The notes beneath the pieces were generated by a model. That model was not told the DNA's origin. It was given only the letters and a program-made list of their open reading frames with translations, and did no database searches. This document shows positions 45,962 to 54,870 of a stretch of DNA of 64,000 nucleotides, in pieces (position 1 is the first letter of the stretch; every line of letters begins with the position of its first letter). The stretch covers positions 3,596,001 to 3,660,000 of the forward strand of contig NZ_CP061721.1 of assembly GCF_014764445.1 (NCBI RefSeq), given 5' to 3'. This DNA comes from Pseudarthrobacter sp. BIM B-2242. GTDB lineage: Bacteria > Actinomycetota > Actinomycetes > Actinomycetales > Micrococcaceae. Both the position numbers and the translations under genes were made by a program.

Positions 45962-46534
45962 ATGACAGAAACCTACCGGTACGACGTCGAGATCCGGCAC
46001 CTCCTGGTGTCACCGGCACACGCCTACTTCGGCCGCGCACGCGAAGGGGCGGCGGACGTCCCCACCGCGGACGCGGACAGCGTCGAGCTGGTGGCCGGCA
46101 AGGGGATCGTGGGTGACCGGTTTTTCGGCAAGGCCGCCCACATGGATGCCGCCGTCACCCTTCTTTCGGTTGAAGCCCTCGAAGCGATGGCGGCAGAACT
46201 GGGTGCCGCACCGTTCGACCCGCTGCTGACCCGGCGCAACATCGTCCTCCGCGGCGCCCACCTCGCTCCGCTCATTGGCGGCGACTTTGCGCTGGAATCC
46301 AACGGGCACGAGGTGTGGTTCAAGGCCGGCCGGCCCGCCAACCCCTGCGCGTGGATGGACCAGATGCTGGCCCCCGGCGCCCACAAGGCGATGCGCGGCC
46401 GGGGCGGCGTGCGCTGCCAGCCGCTCACCGGCGGCATCCTGCACCGCGGCCCGGCAGTGCTGATCAGCCCGGTTCCGCTGGAGCCTGGCCGCGCCGGCGA
46501 GGCGTCGATGTTGAGGGCGTCAAGGCTGCCCTAG
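45962..46534 (+). CDS. MOSC domain protein
   Basis: This 190-residue protein fits a stand-alone MOSC domain (molybdenum cofactor sulfurase C-terminal family). It has GKGIVGDRFFGK, LLTRRNIVLRGA, and the conserved cysteine segment RGGVRCQPLTGG, which would carry a persulfide or bind the cofactor. NPCAWMDQM is also typical. Such proteins handle sulfurated molybdenum cofactor or detoxify N-hydroxylated bases. It is not in an operon with the xdh genes. Its 3' end faces the VOC gene. Confidence 0.8.
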   Translation: MTETYRYDVEIRHLLVSPAHAYFGRAREGAADVPTADADSVELVAGKGIVGDRFFGKAAHMDAAVTLLSVEALEAMAAELGAAPFDPLLTRRNIVLRGAHLAPLIGGDFALESNGHEVWFKAGRPANPCAWMDQMLAPGAHKAMRGRGGVRCQPLTGGILHRGPAVLISPVPLEPGRAGEASMLRASRLP

Positions 46535-46552
46535 CAGGGCCGGTGAAGCGGG

Positions 46553-46924
46553 TCAGACGTGCTGGTCTACCAGGACCGGGTTGCCGTCCGGGTCCACCAC
46601 GATGAAGCTGCCCGGCCCGGCCGTTGCTTCGTCCGCTTCGGACGTGAACTCCATCCCCTGGGCCTTGAGTTCCTTCTGCAGGTCACGAACATCGGTGAAC
46701 GAGTCCAGCGCTTCGGCGTTCTGGCTCCAGCCGGGGTTGAACGTGAGCATGTTCTTCTCAAACATCCCTTGGAAGAGGCCGATAACCGTCTCACCGTTCT
46801 TCAGGATCAGCCAGTTCTGGGTGATGTCGCCACCGAAACTCGTGAAGCCGAGCTTCCCGTAGAACGCAGCCGAGGCCGCGATGTCCTTGACGGCGAGGCT
46901 GATCGAAAAGGCGCCGAGCTGCAT
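46553..46924 (-). CDS. VOC (glyoxalase/bleomycin resistance) family protein
   Basis: This 123-residue single VOC unit has paired beta-alpha-beta-beta-beta halves: [27 protein letters not shown] at the start and [17 protein letters not shown] at the end. The usual metal His of the first strand is replaced (SISLAV), so it may not be a metal enzyme. GGAG precedes the ATG at 46924. The substrate is unknown. Confidence 0.8.
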   Translation of the reverse strand: MQLGAFSISLAVKDIAASAAFYGKLGFTSFGGDITQNWLILKNGETVIGLFQGMFEKNMLTFNPGWSQNAEALDSFTDVRDLQKELKAQGMEFTSEADEATAGPGSFIVVDPDGNPVLVDQHV

Positions 46925-47006
46925 GGGTAACTCCACTCTCAAAGGGACGGATGCTCCGATGATACCCATCTCACCGCCTGCGGGAGCTTCAGGGAACTGG
47001 AGCGTT

Positions 47007-47030
47007 CGACGGCGGGACGTCCCGCCGTCG
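47007..47030 (-). terminator. perfect 24-bp GACGGCGGGA palindrome after the flavodoxin gene
   Basis: The sequence from 47007 to 47030 is a complete palindrome with core GACGGCGGGA and its complement. It lies 18 bases beyond the flavodoxin stop. There is no U tract. Confidence 0.65.
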
Positions 47031-47048
47031 AGCATTCCCGCACTGCGG

Positions 47049-47765
47049 TTATCCAGCCGGGAGGAGCCCCGCGCTCCGGAGCCAGGACCGGATGTCAGCC
47101 CCTGCCTCGCGGACTTCCTCGCCTTTCACTGCCAGGCCTTCCGCGACCGTGACCCCGGGGCAGGATTCCCCATAGTCGCGGGCGGTGGTCCCGAGCCCGC
47201 TCATGGCGTGGGTGGTGACGGGAAAGACGGTTTTCCCGGTGAAGTCGTAGCTTTCGGCAAAGGTGGTCATGATCATCGGCGCCCTGACGTTCCAGATGCC
47301 GCTGGCCAGGATCACGGTGTCAAACTCGTCGATGGCGGGCAGCGGGTTCCTGATCGCGGGACGGGCATCCTCACGCTGTTCGCGCACATTGCGCGCCACA
47401 GTGGCGTCATAGCTGCCCGGGTAGGCCTCCGCAGCCTCTATCCGGTGCACCTGGCACGGAATCAATGCGCTGACCATGCCCGCGAGCACCTCGGTGTTGC
47501 CGACCTCAAGGTTGGTCCGGCCGCCGTAGTAATAGTTCTCGCCCGCCCGGGAGAAGTAAGCCAGCAGAATCCGCCCGCCGCCGTTGCCCGGGCCGTTGCC
47601 GGGGCCTGAAGTGCCGGGAACGGGGGTGGCTTCCCGGGATGGCGGTGCGCCTGGTCCTTGAGGTGTGCAGGCTATCGTTCCGGCAGTCAGGAGCGCCCCG
47701 GTCAGGCCGGCGGCAGCACCGCGAAGGGCGGACCGCCGGCTGACGTCCAGCGGATTGGCGTTCAA
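47049..47765 (-). CDS. exported flavodoxin-like lipoprotein
   Basis: This 238-residue protein has a twin-arginine-like leader (SRRSALRG), a hydrophobic stretch and a lipobox-like TIACTP (Cys33). A Pro/Gly linker is followed by a flavodoxin fold with the FMN phosphate loop [14 protein letters not shown]. It also has [15 protein letters not shown] and [11 protein letters not shown]. Such Tat-exported flavodoxins are thought to act in redox reactions outside the membrane. The start is a TTG at 47765. It lies 14 bases beyond the stop of the aldo/keto reductase and may be co-transcribed with it. Confidence 0.8.
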   Translation of the reverse strand: MNANPLDVSRRSALRGAAAGLTGALLTAGTIACTPQGPGAPPSREATPVPGTSGPGNGPGNGGGRILLAYFSRAGENYYYGGRTNLEVGNTEVLAGMVSALIPCQVHRIEAAEAYPGSYDATVARNVREQREDARPAIRNPLPAIDEFDTVILASGIWNVRAPMIMTTFAESYDFTGKTVFPVTTHAMSGLGTTARDYGESCPGVTVAEGLAVKGEEVREAGADIRSWLRSAGLLPAG

Positions 47766-47779
47766 AGCGTGTCCTGCTC

Positions 47780-48637
47780 TCAGCTGTACCGGCGGTCGCC
47801 AAGCCAGCTGACCATGGCGGGGTCCCGGTGGTCGAAAAAGAGGCTGGCGCCGGTGTCCAGCGCCGCGATCCGGGTCATCTGCTCATCGGTAAGGGCGAAG
47901 CCGAACACATCGAGGTTCTGGGCCATGCGTTCCGGCCGGACTGATTTCGGGATGACCACAACGTCGCGCTGGATGAGCCAGCGCAGCACCACCTGCGCGA
48001 CGGACTTGCCGTGGGCATCGGCGATGGCGCTCAGGACGGGATCGGTGAAGAGATTGTTGCGGCCCTCCGCGAACGGCCCCCAGGACTCGATCTGGACGCC
48101 GCGTTGGCGCATCAGTTCCTGGTCGGCGGCGCGCTGGTGGAAGGGGTGGGTCTCGATCTGGTTCACAGCAGGGACGATTTCGTTATGGTCGATGAGGTCC
48201 ACCAGCCGGTCAGGCTGGAAGTTGGACACACCGATGGCCCTGGCCAGGCCGTCCTTGTTCAGGTCCTGCAGGGCGCGCCACTCGCTGTAGTAGTCACCGA
48301 GCGGCTGGTGGATCAGGTAGAGGTCCACATAGTCCAGTCCAAGCCGGTTCAGGGAGTTCTGAAACGAGGCTTTGCTGTCGTCATAGACGCTGCCTGCGGG
48401 TGCGTGCTGGATCCAGATTTTGGTGGTGATGAAAAGTTCACGGCGGCTGATGCCGCTGGCTTTGATGGCCGCCCCGACGGCCTGCTCATTGCCGTAGGAC
48501 GCGGCGGTGTCCAGATGCCGGTACCCGGCGGCCAGAGCTGCTTCGACGGCGGCCTGCGTATCTTCTTCCGGGATCTGGAAGACGCCAAATCCCAGGATGG
48601 GCATCTCGACGCCGTTATTGAGCGTGACAGTCTTCAT
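47780..48637 (-). CDS. aldo/keto reductase (2,5-diketo-D-gluconate reductase-like)
   Basis: This 285-residue AKR has the early motif [13 protein letters not shown], the catalytic [13 protein letters not shown] with Asp and Tyr, ITTKIWIQ with the Lys, and [11 protein letters not shown] with the His. The C-terminal [14 protein letters not shown] binds NADPH. GGAAGACCC precedes the ATG at 48637. It is divergent from an XRE regulator that probably controls it. Substrate is unknown. Confidence 0.88.
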   Translation of the reverse strand: MKTVTLNNGVEMPILGFGVFQIPEEDTQAAVEAALAAGYRHLDTAASYGNEQAVGAAIKASGISRRELFITTKIWIQHAPAGSVYDDSKASFQNSLNRLGLDYVDLYLIHQPLGDYYSEWRALQDLNKDGLARAIGVSNFQPDRLVDLIDHNEIVPAVNQIETHPFHQRAADQELMRQRGVQIESWGPFAEGRNNLFTDPVLSAIADAHGKSVAQVVLRWLIQRDVVVIPKSVRPERMAQNLDVFGFALTDEQMTRIAALDTGASLFFDHRDPAMVSWLGDRRYS

Positions 48638-48813
48638 GGGTCTTCCTTCGTTATGTCTCTTGTGGTCAGCGTTGCGCCTGGCCAACGGTGTGTCCCGAAC
48701 GGGAACCGGCCTGATCCAAGGGAACCACCCCTCTTTCCTGTGTGGGAGTGCCTGTTGTGCGGTGTACTGGCAGTTCCTGTTAGAGCCCACCGGACCGCCG
48801 TAGCGTAGAGGCC

Positions 48814-49698
48814 ATGGACAATACGAGCGACGTTCGCGAGTTCCTCATGACCAGACGGTCGCGGATCACGCCGGCCCAGGCGGGGCTGCCCGCCTACGGA
48901 GGAACCAGGCGGGTTGCCGGACTCAAGCGCGAGGAAGTGGCCATGCTGACCGGCGTCAGTACCGAGTACTATGCCCGCCTTGAGCGGGGAAACCTGCGGG
49001 GCGTGTCCGAGTCCGTGCTTGACTCGCTCGCCCGTGCCCTGCAGCTCGACGAGGCAGAACGCGCCCATCTGTATGACCTGGCCAAAGCCGCTGCGCCTGC
49101 ATCAGCATCGGGCGTGCGCCGTCCACGGTCTGAGGTGCGCCCGAGCATCCACAGGCTGCTGGCCGGGATGACAGGGACGCCCGCCTATGTCCGGAACGCC
49201 CGCATGGACGTGGTGGCCGCCAACAGCCTCTGCTTCGCCCTGTACACGGACATCCTCGGCCCGGAGACGCTCCCGGTGAACCTTGCCCGGTTCATGTTCC
49301 TGGATCAGCGGTCCCGGGACTTCTTTGTGGACTGGGAAACCCTCGCCGACGATTTCGCGGCGGCAATGCGCACGGAATCGGGCCGGAGCCCGCGGGACCG
49401 GGCATTGAACAACCTTATTGGCGACCTCGCCGCCGGCAGCACTGAATTCTCCGCAAGGTGGGCGCGGCACAACGTCCGTTTCCACCGGACGGCCCGGAAG
49501 ACGCTGCGCAATCCGCTTGTAGGCGAGATCGAACTCACCGGCGACGCCCTGGAGCTTCCGGGCGAGGGACTGACCCTGATCGCTTATACCGCCGAGCCGG
49601 GCAGCCGCGCACAGGATCAACTGGACTTCCTCGCCAGCTGGAGCGCCGGCAATAGAAGCCCGGCCGAACCAAGCGCAGTGGTCCCGCCGACGGCTTGA
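48814..49698 (+). CDS. XRE-family regulator with MmyB-like ligand domain
   Basis: This 294-residue regulator has an N-terminal helix-turn-helix ([41 protein letters not shown]). The C-terminal MmyB-like ligand-binding domain includes [19 protein letters not shown] and [16 protein letters not shown]. Such proteins commonly repress a neighbouring oxidoreductase gene, here the divergent aldo/keto reductase. Confidence 0.87.
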   Translation: MDNTSDVREFLMTRRSRITPAQAGLPAYGGTRRVAGLKREEVAMLTGVSTEYYARLERGNLRGVSESVLDSLARALQLDEAERAHLYDLAKAAAPASASGVRRPRSEVRPSIHRLLAGMTGTPAYVRNARMDVVAANSLCFALYTDILGPETLPVNLARFMFLDQRSRDFFVDWETLADDFAAAMRTESGRSPRDRALNNLIGDLAAGSTEFSARWARHNVRFHRTARKTLRNPLVGEIELTGDALELPGEGLTLIAYTAEPGSRAQDQLDFLASWSAGNRSPAEPSAVVPPTA

Positions 49699-49724
49699 GA
49701 CCGAACACGGCGGGAGGTTCTTTG

Positions 49725-49737
49725 GGTTCCTGGAACC
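49725..49737. promoter_or_regulatory. palindrome upstream of the IclR gene
   Basis: GGTTCCTGGAACC has 6-base arms around one central base and lies 53 bases before the IclR start. It is a candidate autoregulatory site. Confidence 0.4.
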
Positions 49738-49789
49738 GCCCGGGGGTGCCGAGTGGATTCGTATGTTCCCACCGTCTAGCGTGAGTTCC

Positions 49790-50584
49790 ATGTCGGCGTC
49801 CGATTCATCATCTAAGTCCAGCAGCAGCAACCCCTTGCTTGTCCTGGGAAAGATCACGTCGATCCTTGATGCGTTCTCCCTCTCCAAGCCGGTCCTGTCG
49901 CTGAGTGATATCCGCGAGTACACGGGAATGCCCACGTCAACGGTGCAGCGGCTGGTCACCAACCTGACCTCCCAGGGATTCCTCGACCGCGAGGAGGACG
50001 CCTACCGCATCGGTATGCGGATGGCCTACTGGGCGGCGCCCGCAACCCGCGGGATGGAAGTTGTGGACATTTTGAGCCCGTTACTCAAGACCCTGCGCGA
50101 CACCACAGGCGAAACAACCTGTTTCTTCAAGTCCGAGCAGCACTATCGCGTCTGCGTGGCCATGGCCGAAACCCGCCACGCCCTGCGCCGCGAGATGCAC
50201 CTGGGCAAAGTGGCCCCGCTTTACGCAGGCTCGGCCGGGCGGGTCTTGCTTGCCTGGGATCCGGAGCTGATGGACGCGGTCCTGCGCGATCCCCTGACAC
50301 CGATTACGGAATCCACCATCACCACGTCCGAGGACCTTGCTGTCGCCGTCAAGCAGACCCGGCGGGACGGGTTCGCCATCACCGTCGGCGAGCGTGAAGA
50401 CGGATCATCCGGTCTTTCGGCCCCGGTTTTCGATTCTGCGGCCAGCCTGGTGGGTGCGGTGACCATCAGCGGTCCAACCCTGCGGATGCCGCTGGAGACG
50501 TGCGAAGCGTGGGTGGAGCCGCTGCTCACCACGGCGGAGCACATGACCAGGCTGATCGGCGGCAGGTTTCCCGGGGAGCAGTAA
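49790..50584 (+). CDS. IclR-family transcriptional regulator
   Basis: This 264-residue regulator has a Ser-rich N-terminus, a winged helix-turn-helix (LVLGKITSILDAFSLSKPVLSLSDIREYTGMPTSTVQRLVTNL), and an effector domain with PLYAGSAGRVLLAW and SGLSAPVFDSAASLVGAVTISGP. The start at 49790 is preferred to an ATG nine codons earlier. It is convergent with the five-gene acid catabolism operon, and IclR proteins often control such carboxylate pathways. Confidence 0.88.
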   Translation: MSASDSSSKSSSSNPLLVLGKITSILDAFSLSKPVLSLSDIREYTGMPTSTVQRLVTNLTSQGFLDREEDAYRIGMRMAYWAAPATRGMEVVDILSPLLKTLRDTTGETTCFFKSEQHYRVCVAMAETRHALRREMHLGKVAPLYAGSAGRVLLAWDPELMDAVLRDPLTPITESTITTSEDLAVAVKQTRRDGFAITVGEREDGSSGLSAPVFDSAASLVGAVTISGPTLRMPLETCEAWVEPLLTTAEHMTRLIGGRFPGEQ

Positions 50585-50624
50585 AGCCGCAGGGAATACC
50601 GGGCTCCTGCGCCTGCAACGCCGG

Positions 50625-51596
50625 CTACAGAGCGGCGATTGCCTTGCCGGCAACGCGCATGGCGGCAGCATCGGTGGCGATATAAATGTCCGCAAAGTGC
50701 TCGGCGTAGCTCCCCAAGTCGTCAGCAACACAGCCGACAACTGCGACCACCGGGATATCCCGTCCTGAGTCCCGCACGCGTTCCAGGATTGCGGAGATGA
50801 TTTTCCCTTCGCCTGTTTGCGAGTCCAGCCGCCCCTCCCCGACCACAACGGCGTCAGCAGTCGTGAGCAAGGCATCGAACCCGGCTGCGTCCAGGACTGC
50901 ATCCGCCCCGGACACAAGGTCTGCTCCAAAATGCGCCCACAGCCCGCCGGACAGACCTCCCGCAGCACCGGTGCGCGGAACACCCTCGGGGTTGCGCGGA
51001 TAGGAACCGGCAAGCTGGGCGAGGCGGTCCGCCAGCAGTCTGACGGTGGCCGGATCCGCGCCTTTCTGGGGTCCGAAGACTCCTGGTGCGTCAAGGAACG
51101 TTGTGGTGACGTCGGAGAGCACCGTGATCCGGGCACTGCCGAGGCCGCCGTTTTCGTTGATGGCCTGCACCGCCCCGGACCCGCCGTCGGTAGTGGCTGA
51201 TCCGCCGGCCGCCACCAGGATGCGCTTGGCACCAAGGTTCACCGCGGCGGCGATCAACAGGCCCGTGCCGTAAGTGCTGGCCGAGAAAGAATCGGCCGGG
51301 CTGGTCCGCCCGGCCGAGAGGCCGCTCGCCTGGGCAACCTCGACGACGGCGGTTCCGTCGGCTGCCAGCCCCAGAGTTGCCTGCAGCGGTTCGCCCCAGG
51401 AATTGACGACGTCGACACTCACCGGTGATGCCCGCAGGCTGCGGCAGAGCGCGTCGAACGTTCCCTCCCCTCCGTCGGCGACGGGCAGTTGCGTCGCCGA
51501 TCGTCCTCCGTCGCTAACTCCCGCGGCAATGGCCGCCGCGACCTCCGCCGCCGAGTAAGTTCCCTTGAAGCTGTCCGGGGCGATAAGGATGGTCAT
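50625..51596 (-). CDS. glycerate kinase
   Basis: This 323-residue family-1 glycerate kinase phosphorylates D-glycerate. It has MTILIAPDSFKGTYSAAEVA at the N-terminus, LPVADGGEGTFDAL, GGSATTDGGSGAVQAI and VVVGEGRLDSQTGEGK. It is about 50 residues shorter than many homologues, mostly at internal loops and the C-terminus, but the catalytic motifs are intact. It overlaps the hydroxyacid dehydrogenase by four bases (ATGA) and is the last gene of the operon, feeding phosphoglycerate to glycolysis. Confidence 0.88.
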   Translation of the reverse strand: MTILIAPDSFKGTYSAAEVAAAIAAGVSDGGRSATQLPVADGGEGTFDALCRSLRASPVSVDVVNSWGEPLQATLGLAADGTAVVEVAQASGLSAGRTSPADSFSASTYGTGLLIAAAVNLGAKRILVAAGGSATTDGGSGAVQAINENGGLGSARITVLSDVTTTFLDAPGVFGPQKGADPATVRLLADRLAQLAGSYPRNPEGVPRTGAAGGLSGGLWAHFGADLVSGADAVLDAAGFDALLTTADAVVVGEGRLDSQTGEGKIISAILERVRDSGRDIPVVAVVGCVADDLGSYAEHFADIYIATDAAAMRVAGKAIAAL

Positions 51597-52582
51597 ACGG
51601 CGATGAGGGAGTTGACCGGATGAAGCGGTAAGCGTCCCTCGGCGATGGCGATGGCGTTGAGGGCGCTGAGCCGTGCCATTTCGCTGCGGACGCGGACGGT
51701 GGCGCTGCCGACGTGGGGCAGCAGCACGGTGTTGGGCAGTTCGGCGAGACCGGGCGCCAGCCGGGGTTCGTCCTCGAACACGTCCAGCCCGGCACCGGCA
51801 ATGACCCCGTTGCGGAGGGCCTCCACCAGGGCGGCCTCGTCCACCACCGGCCCGCGGGCGGTATTGATGAGGATGGCGTCGGGCTTCATCCGTGCCAGCA
51901 CCCCGGCGTCCACAAGGTGGCGGGTCTGGTCGTTGAGCGGGACGTGCAAGGAAAGGAAGTCGCTCGATTCCACCAGCTCGGTCCACGGAACCTGCCGGAC
52001 CTTGCCGGCGAACTCGCCGAGTTCCTCGTCGCTGACCGGCCTGTCACCCGGCGGCCTCGGCGAGAAGATCACGTCCATGCCGAATCCCAGCGCGCGCCGG
52101 GCGGTGGCCCGGGCGATCCGGCCGAAGCCGGCCAGGCCCAGCACGGCGCCGGACACGTCCCGCCCCAGCAGGAGCTCCGGTTCCCAGCCAAGGAACTTGC
52201 CGTCGCGGACCAGCCGGTCCGCTTCCACGACACGGCGGGCCGTGCCGAGGATGAGGAGCATGGCGATGTCCGCCGTCGCGTCCGTCAGCACACCCGGGGT
52301 GTTGCCAATCAGGATGCCGTGCCGGGTGGCGGCGTCAACGTCGATGTTGTTGTACCCCACGGCATAGTTCGACACGCCCTTGATGCGGGCGTCCGCCAGC
52401 AGCGGTGCATCCACGACGTCGCGCAACTGGGTAAGGACGACGTCGAAATCGCCTGAGGCGCACAGCCTCGCCAGCGTGCCGTAGTCGGGCGGTTCGGGCA
52501 GCACAGTGACCCGGCCGGCGTCGGACAGCAGCTGCAGGCCGGGCTCCGGGATCGCCGTGGTGACCAGGAAATGGTTCCCCAT
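51593..52582 (-). CDS. D-2-hydroxyacid dehydrogenase (hydroxypyruvate/glyoxylate reductase-like)
   Basis: This 329-residue NAD(P)-dependent reductase has the cofactor motif GLAGFGRIARATARR. The catalytic Arg is in NTARGPVVDE, the Glu in FEDEP and the His in LPHVGSAT. It begins three bases after the lyase gene and overlaps the glycerate kinase gene. With a kinase directly downstream, reduction of hydroxypyruvate (or tartronate semialdehyde-like compounds) to glycerate is the likely role. Confidence 0.88.
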   Translation of the reverse strand: MGNHFLVTTAIPEPGLQLLSDAGRVTVLPEPPDYGTLARLCASGDFDVVLTQLRDVVDAPLLADARIKGVSNYAVGYNNIDVDAATRHGILIGNTPGVLTDATADIAMLLILGTARRVVEADRLVRDGKFLGWEPELLLGRDVSGAVLGLAGFGRIARATARRALGFGMDVIFSPRPPGDRPVSDEELGEFAGKVRQVPWTELVESSDFLSLHVPLNDQTRHLVDAGVLARMKPDAILINTARGPVVDEAALVEALRNGVIAGAGLDVFEDEPRLAPGLAELPNTVLLPHVGSATVRVRSEMARLSALNAIAIAEGRLPLHPVNSLIAV

Positions 52583-52584
52583 GC

Positions 52585-53574
52585 TCAGTTCCTTCCGGCA
52601 ACGCCGGGTGCGGGGCTGGAGCTTTCCGCAGCAATGACCCATTCGAAGGCGGGCGCCTTGGACCGGGCGCCTTGGGCTGCTTTGGAGCGGTTTGGTTCGC
52701 CGAGTTCGGCGAGCAGCTTTTCGGACAGGACCACGAGGTCTGCGAAGGTGTCTGTGGTAAGCCATTCCGGGCGGGTGGCGAAGAGGATGTCTTCGCTGGA
52801 GGTATTGCCGCTGGCGCCGGGTGCGAACGGGCAGCCGCCGAGGCCGCCGAGGGCGCCGTCCACCATGGTTGCGCCGGCCTGGATGGCGGCGAGGGTGTTG
52901 GCCACGCCGAGGCCCCAGGTGTCGTGGCCGTGGTAGACGACCCGGCGGGCCGGGGATTCGTCCCGGACGCGGGTGATGAGCCCGGCCACCTGGGCGGGGA
53001 AGGCCTGTCCCAGGGTGTCGCAGAGGACGATGTCCGTGGTGCCCTCGGCCCGGGGATCGTTGGCGATGGAGAGGATCCGCTCCTCAGGCACGATGCCTTC
53101 GAAGGGGCAGGTGAACGATGTGGCGATGCAGAGCTGGATCTGCCCGTTGACAGCCTGGGCGTACTTGATGGCTTCGGGCAGTGCGGCGAGGCTTTCCTCG
53201 GTGGTGCGGCCGATGTTGGCCTTGTTGTGCGAGTCCGAGGCTGAGAGGCAGTACTGGAAGTTCCGCGCGCCGGCGGCTGAGGCTTTGGCGACGTGGCCGG
53301 GGGTGGCCACCCAGATCCAGCATTTTTCCAGTTCTTCGGGGGTGAGGGCCTGGACCACGTCGAGGGTGTTGGCCATGGTGGGGACGAGGTCGGCGCGGGC
53401 CATGGAGCCGAGCTCGATGGCGGGCACCCCGAGCCGGATCAGCTCGCGGACGGTTTCGACTTTCCGCTCGGTGGAGAGCAGTTTCCCGGTGAGCTGGAGC
53501 CCGTCGCGCAGGGTCACGTCCCGGAGGATGGTGTTGCCCAGCGTGCTGGCGAGGCTGGTTTGGTCGGGGTTCAT
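52585..53574 (-). CDS. hydroxymethylglutaryl-CoA lyase-like enzyme
   Basis: This 329-residue DRE-TIM metallolyase has the catalytic RDVTLRDGLQ (Arg23, Asp24), the metal ligands in YHGHDTWG, and the C-terminal signature GLGGCPFAPGASGN with the active-site Cys near residue 247. That signature separates CoA-ester lyases from the related synthases. SASDSHNKANIGRTTEES is also typical. It cleaves a 3-hydroxy-acyl-CoA to acetyl-CoA plus a ketone or keto acid; context suggests the product is a 2-oxoacid. It overlaps the CoA-transferase gene by four bases. Confidence 0.88.
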   Translation of the reverse strand: MNPDQTSLASTLGNTILRDVTLRDGLQLTGKLLSTERKVETVRELIRLGVPAIELGSMARADLVPTMANTLDVVQALTPEELEKCWIWVATPGHVAKASAAGARNFQYCLSASDSHNKANIGRTTEESLAALPEAIKYAQAVNGQIQLCIATSFTCPFEGIVPEERILSIANDPRAEGTTDIVLCDTLGQAFPAQVAGLITRVRDESPARRVVYHGHDTWGLGVANTLAAIQAGATMVDGALGGLGGCPFAPGASGNTSSEDILFATRPEWLTTDTFADLVVLSEKLLAELGEPNRSKAAQGARSKAPAFEWVIAAESSSPAPGVAGRN

Positions 53575-54821
53575 GGCTGGAGGGCCTCCTCGCGGCCGGA
53601 GGCCGCACTGATCTGGGCGGGGTCCATGTGCAGGAGCCCGGCAAGGATTTCTTCGGTGTTTTCGCCCAGGTCCGGGCCGAGGTTCCGGATGGGCAGGGAC
53701 TGGTCGCCGATCACGGGCACGATGCCGGGGAAGCCGACACCGGGCAGGACCTCGTCCCCGGTGGAGACGTCGAACTTCTGGATCATGTTCCGGGCAGCAT
53801 ATTGGGTGTCGGTGCTGATGTCCGCTGCGGTGTAGATGGGACCGGCGGGCACGCCGGCGGCATCCAGGGCTGCGAGGGCGTCGGCGGCATCCAGCTCCGA
53901 TGTCCAGGCGCCGATGGCCTGGTCGAGTTCTTCACGGCGGGCCCACCGGCCGGCGTTGCTCTGCAGCGTCGGGTCGGCGGCCAGGTCCGGGCGGCCGATG
54001 GTATCCATGTACCGCTGGTAGATCGAGTCACCGTTGCCGGCCACCACGATGCTTGCGCCGTCCTTGCAGATGTAGGCGTTGGAGGGGGCGATCCCTTCCA
54101 TCCGGCCGCCCACCCGCTGCCGGTCCACTCCGTAGGCCTGGTAGTCGGGGATAAGGGATTCCATCATGGAGAACATCGCCTCGTTGAGGGCCACGTCGAT
54201 GATGCGCTCGGTGAGCGGGACAGCGGCGGCCGCGTCCCGGCGTCGTGCTTCCCGCTGGTACAGGCTCATCATGGAGCCGAAGGCGGCGTAGAGGCCGGCG
54301 ATGGAGTCCCCGATGGAGACGCCCACCCGGACCGGGGGGCGGTCCGGGTCACCCACGAGGTTCCGGAACCCGCCGTAGGCCTCGGCGACGGCGGCGAAGC
54401 CGGGCCGGGCGGACAGCGGGCCGGTCTGCCCGAAGGCCGAGATGCGGGTGATGATGAGGTCCGGGTTGGCCTCGTTCAGGACCTCGGGCCCGAGGCCCCA
54501 CTTTTCCAGCGTGCCGGGCCGGAAGTTTTCGAGCAGGATGTCCGACTCTGCAACGAGTGCGAGGACTGCCTGTTTGCCGGCTTCAGTGCGGAGGTCCAGC
54601 ACTACGGATTTTTTGTTGCGGTTGATGGTCCGGTACAGCATGGACGTATCGCCCTTGTGGAGGCGCCAGTTGCGCAGTTCGTCCCCGGTTCCGGGCCGTT
54701 CCACCTTGATGACTTCGGCGCCGAAGTCGGCGAGCAGCCTGCCTGCGGTGGGGGCGGCGATGTAGTTGCCGAGCTCCAGGACGCGGACCCCTTCCAGGGG
54801 CGCGATGGGTGTCTGTGTCAT
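53571..54821 (-). CDS. CaiB/BaiF family CoA-transferase (class III)
   Basis: This 416-residue enzyme forms interlocked dimers and moves CoA between carboxylic acids. It has LEGVRVLELGNYIAAPTAGRLLADFGAEVIKVE at the N-terminus, NFRPGTLEKWGLG, and GVSIGDSIAGLYAAFG with the catalytic Asp near residue 170. It likely activates the imported acid, perhaps with succinyl- or acetyl-CoA as donor. It lies 49 bases after the permease gene and overlaps the lyase gene. Confidence 0.9.
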   Translation of the reverse strand: MTQTPIAPLEGVRVLELGNYIAAPTAGRLLADFGAEVIKVERPGTGDELRNWRLHKGDTSMLYRTINRNKKSVVLDLRTEAGKQAVLALVAESDILLENFRPGTLEKWGLGPEVLNEANPDLIITRISAFGQTGPLSARPGFAAVAEAYGGFRNLVGDPDRPPVRVGVSIGDSIAGLYAAFGSMMSLYQREARRRDAAAAVPLTERIIDVALNEAMFSMMESLIPDYQAYGVDRQRVGGRMEGIAPSNAYICKDGASIVVAGNGDSIYQRYMDTIGRPDLAADPTLQSNAGRWARREELDQAIGAWTSELDAADALAALDAAGVPAGPIYTAADISTDTQYAARNMIQKFDVSTGDEVLPGVGFPGIVPVIGDQSLPIRNLGPDLGENTEEILAGLLHMDPAQISAASGREEALQP

Positions 54822-54870
54822 GTCAATCTTCTTTCGTTGGCGTGGGCCAGGACGGACGGGGCGGTTCCGG

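Noticed and set aside
50625..51596. Glycerate kinase as a truncated pseudogene
   Set aside because: It is shorter than many homologues, but all catalytic motifs and the operon coupling are intact.
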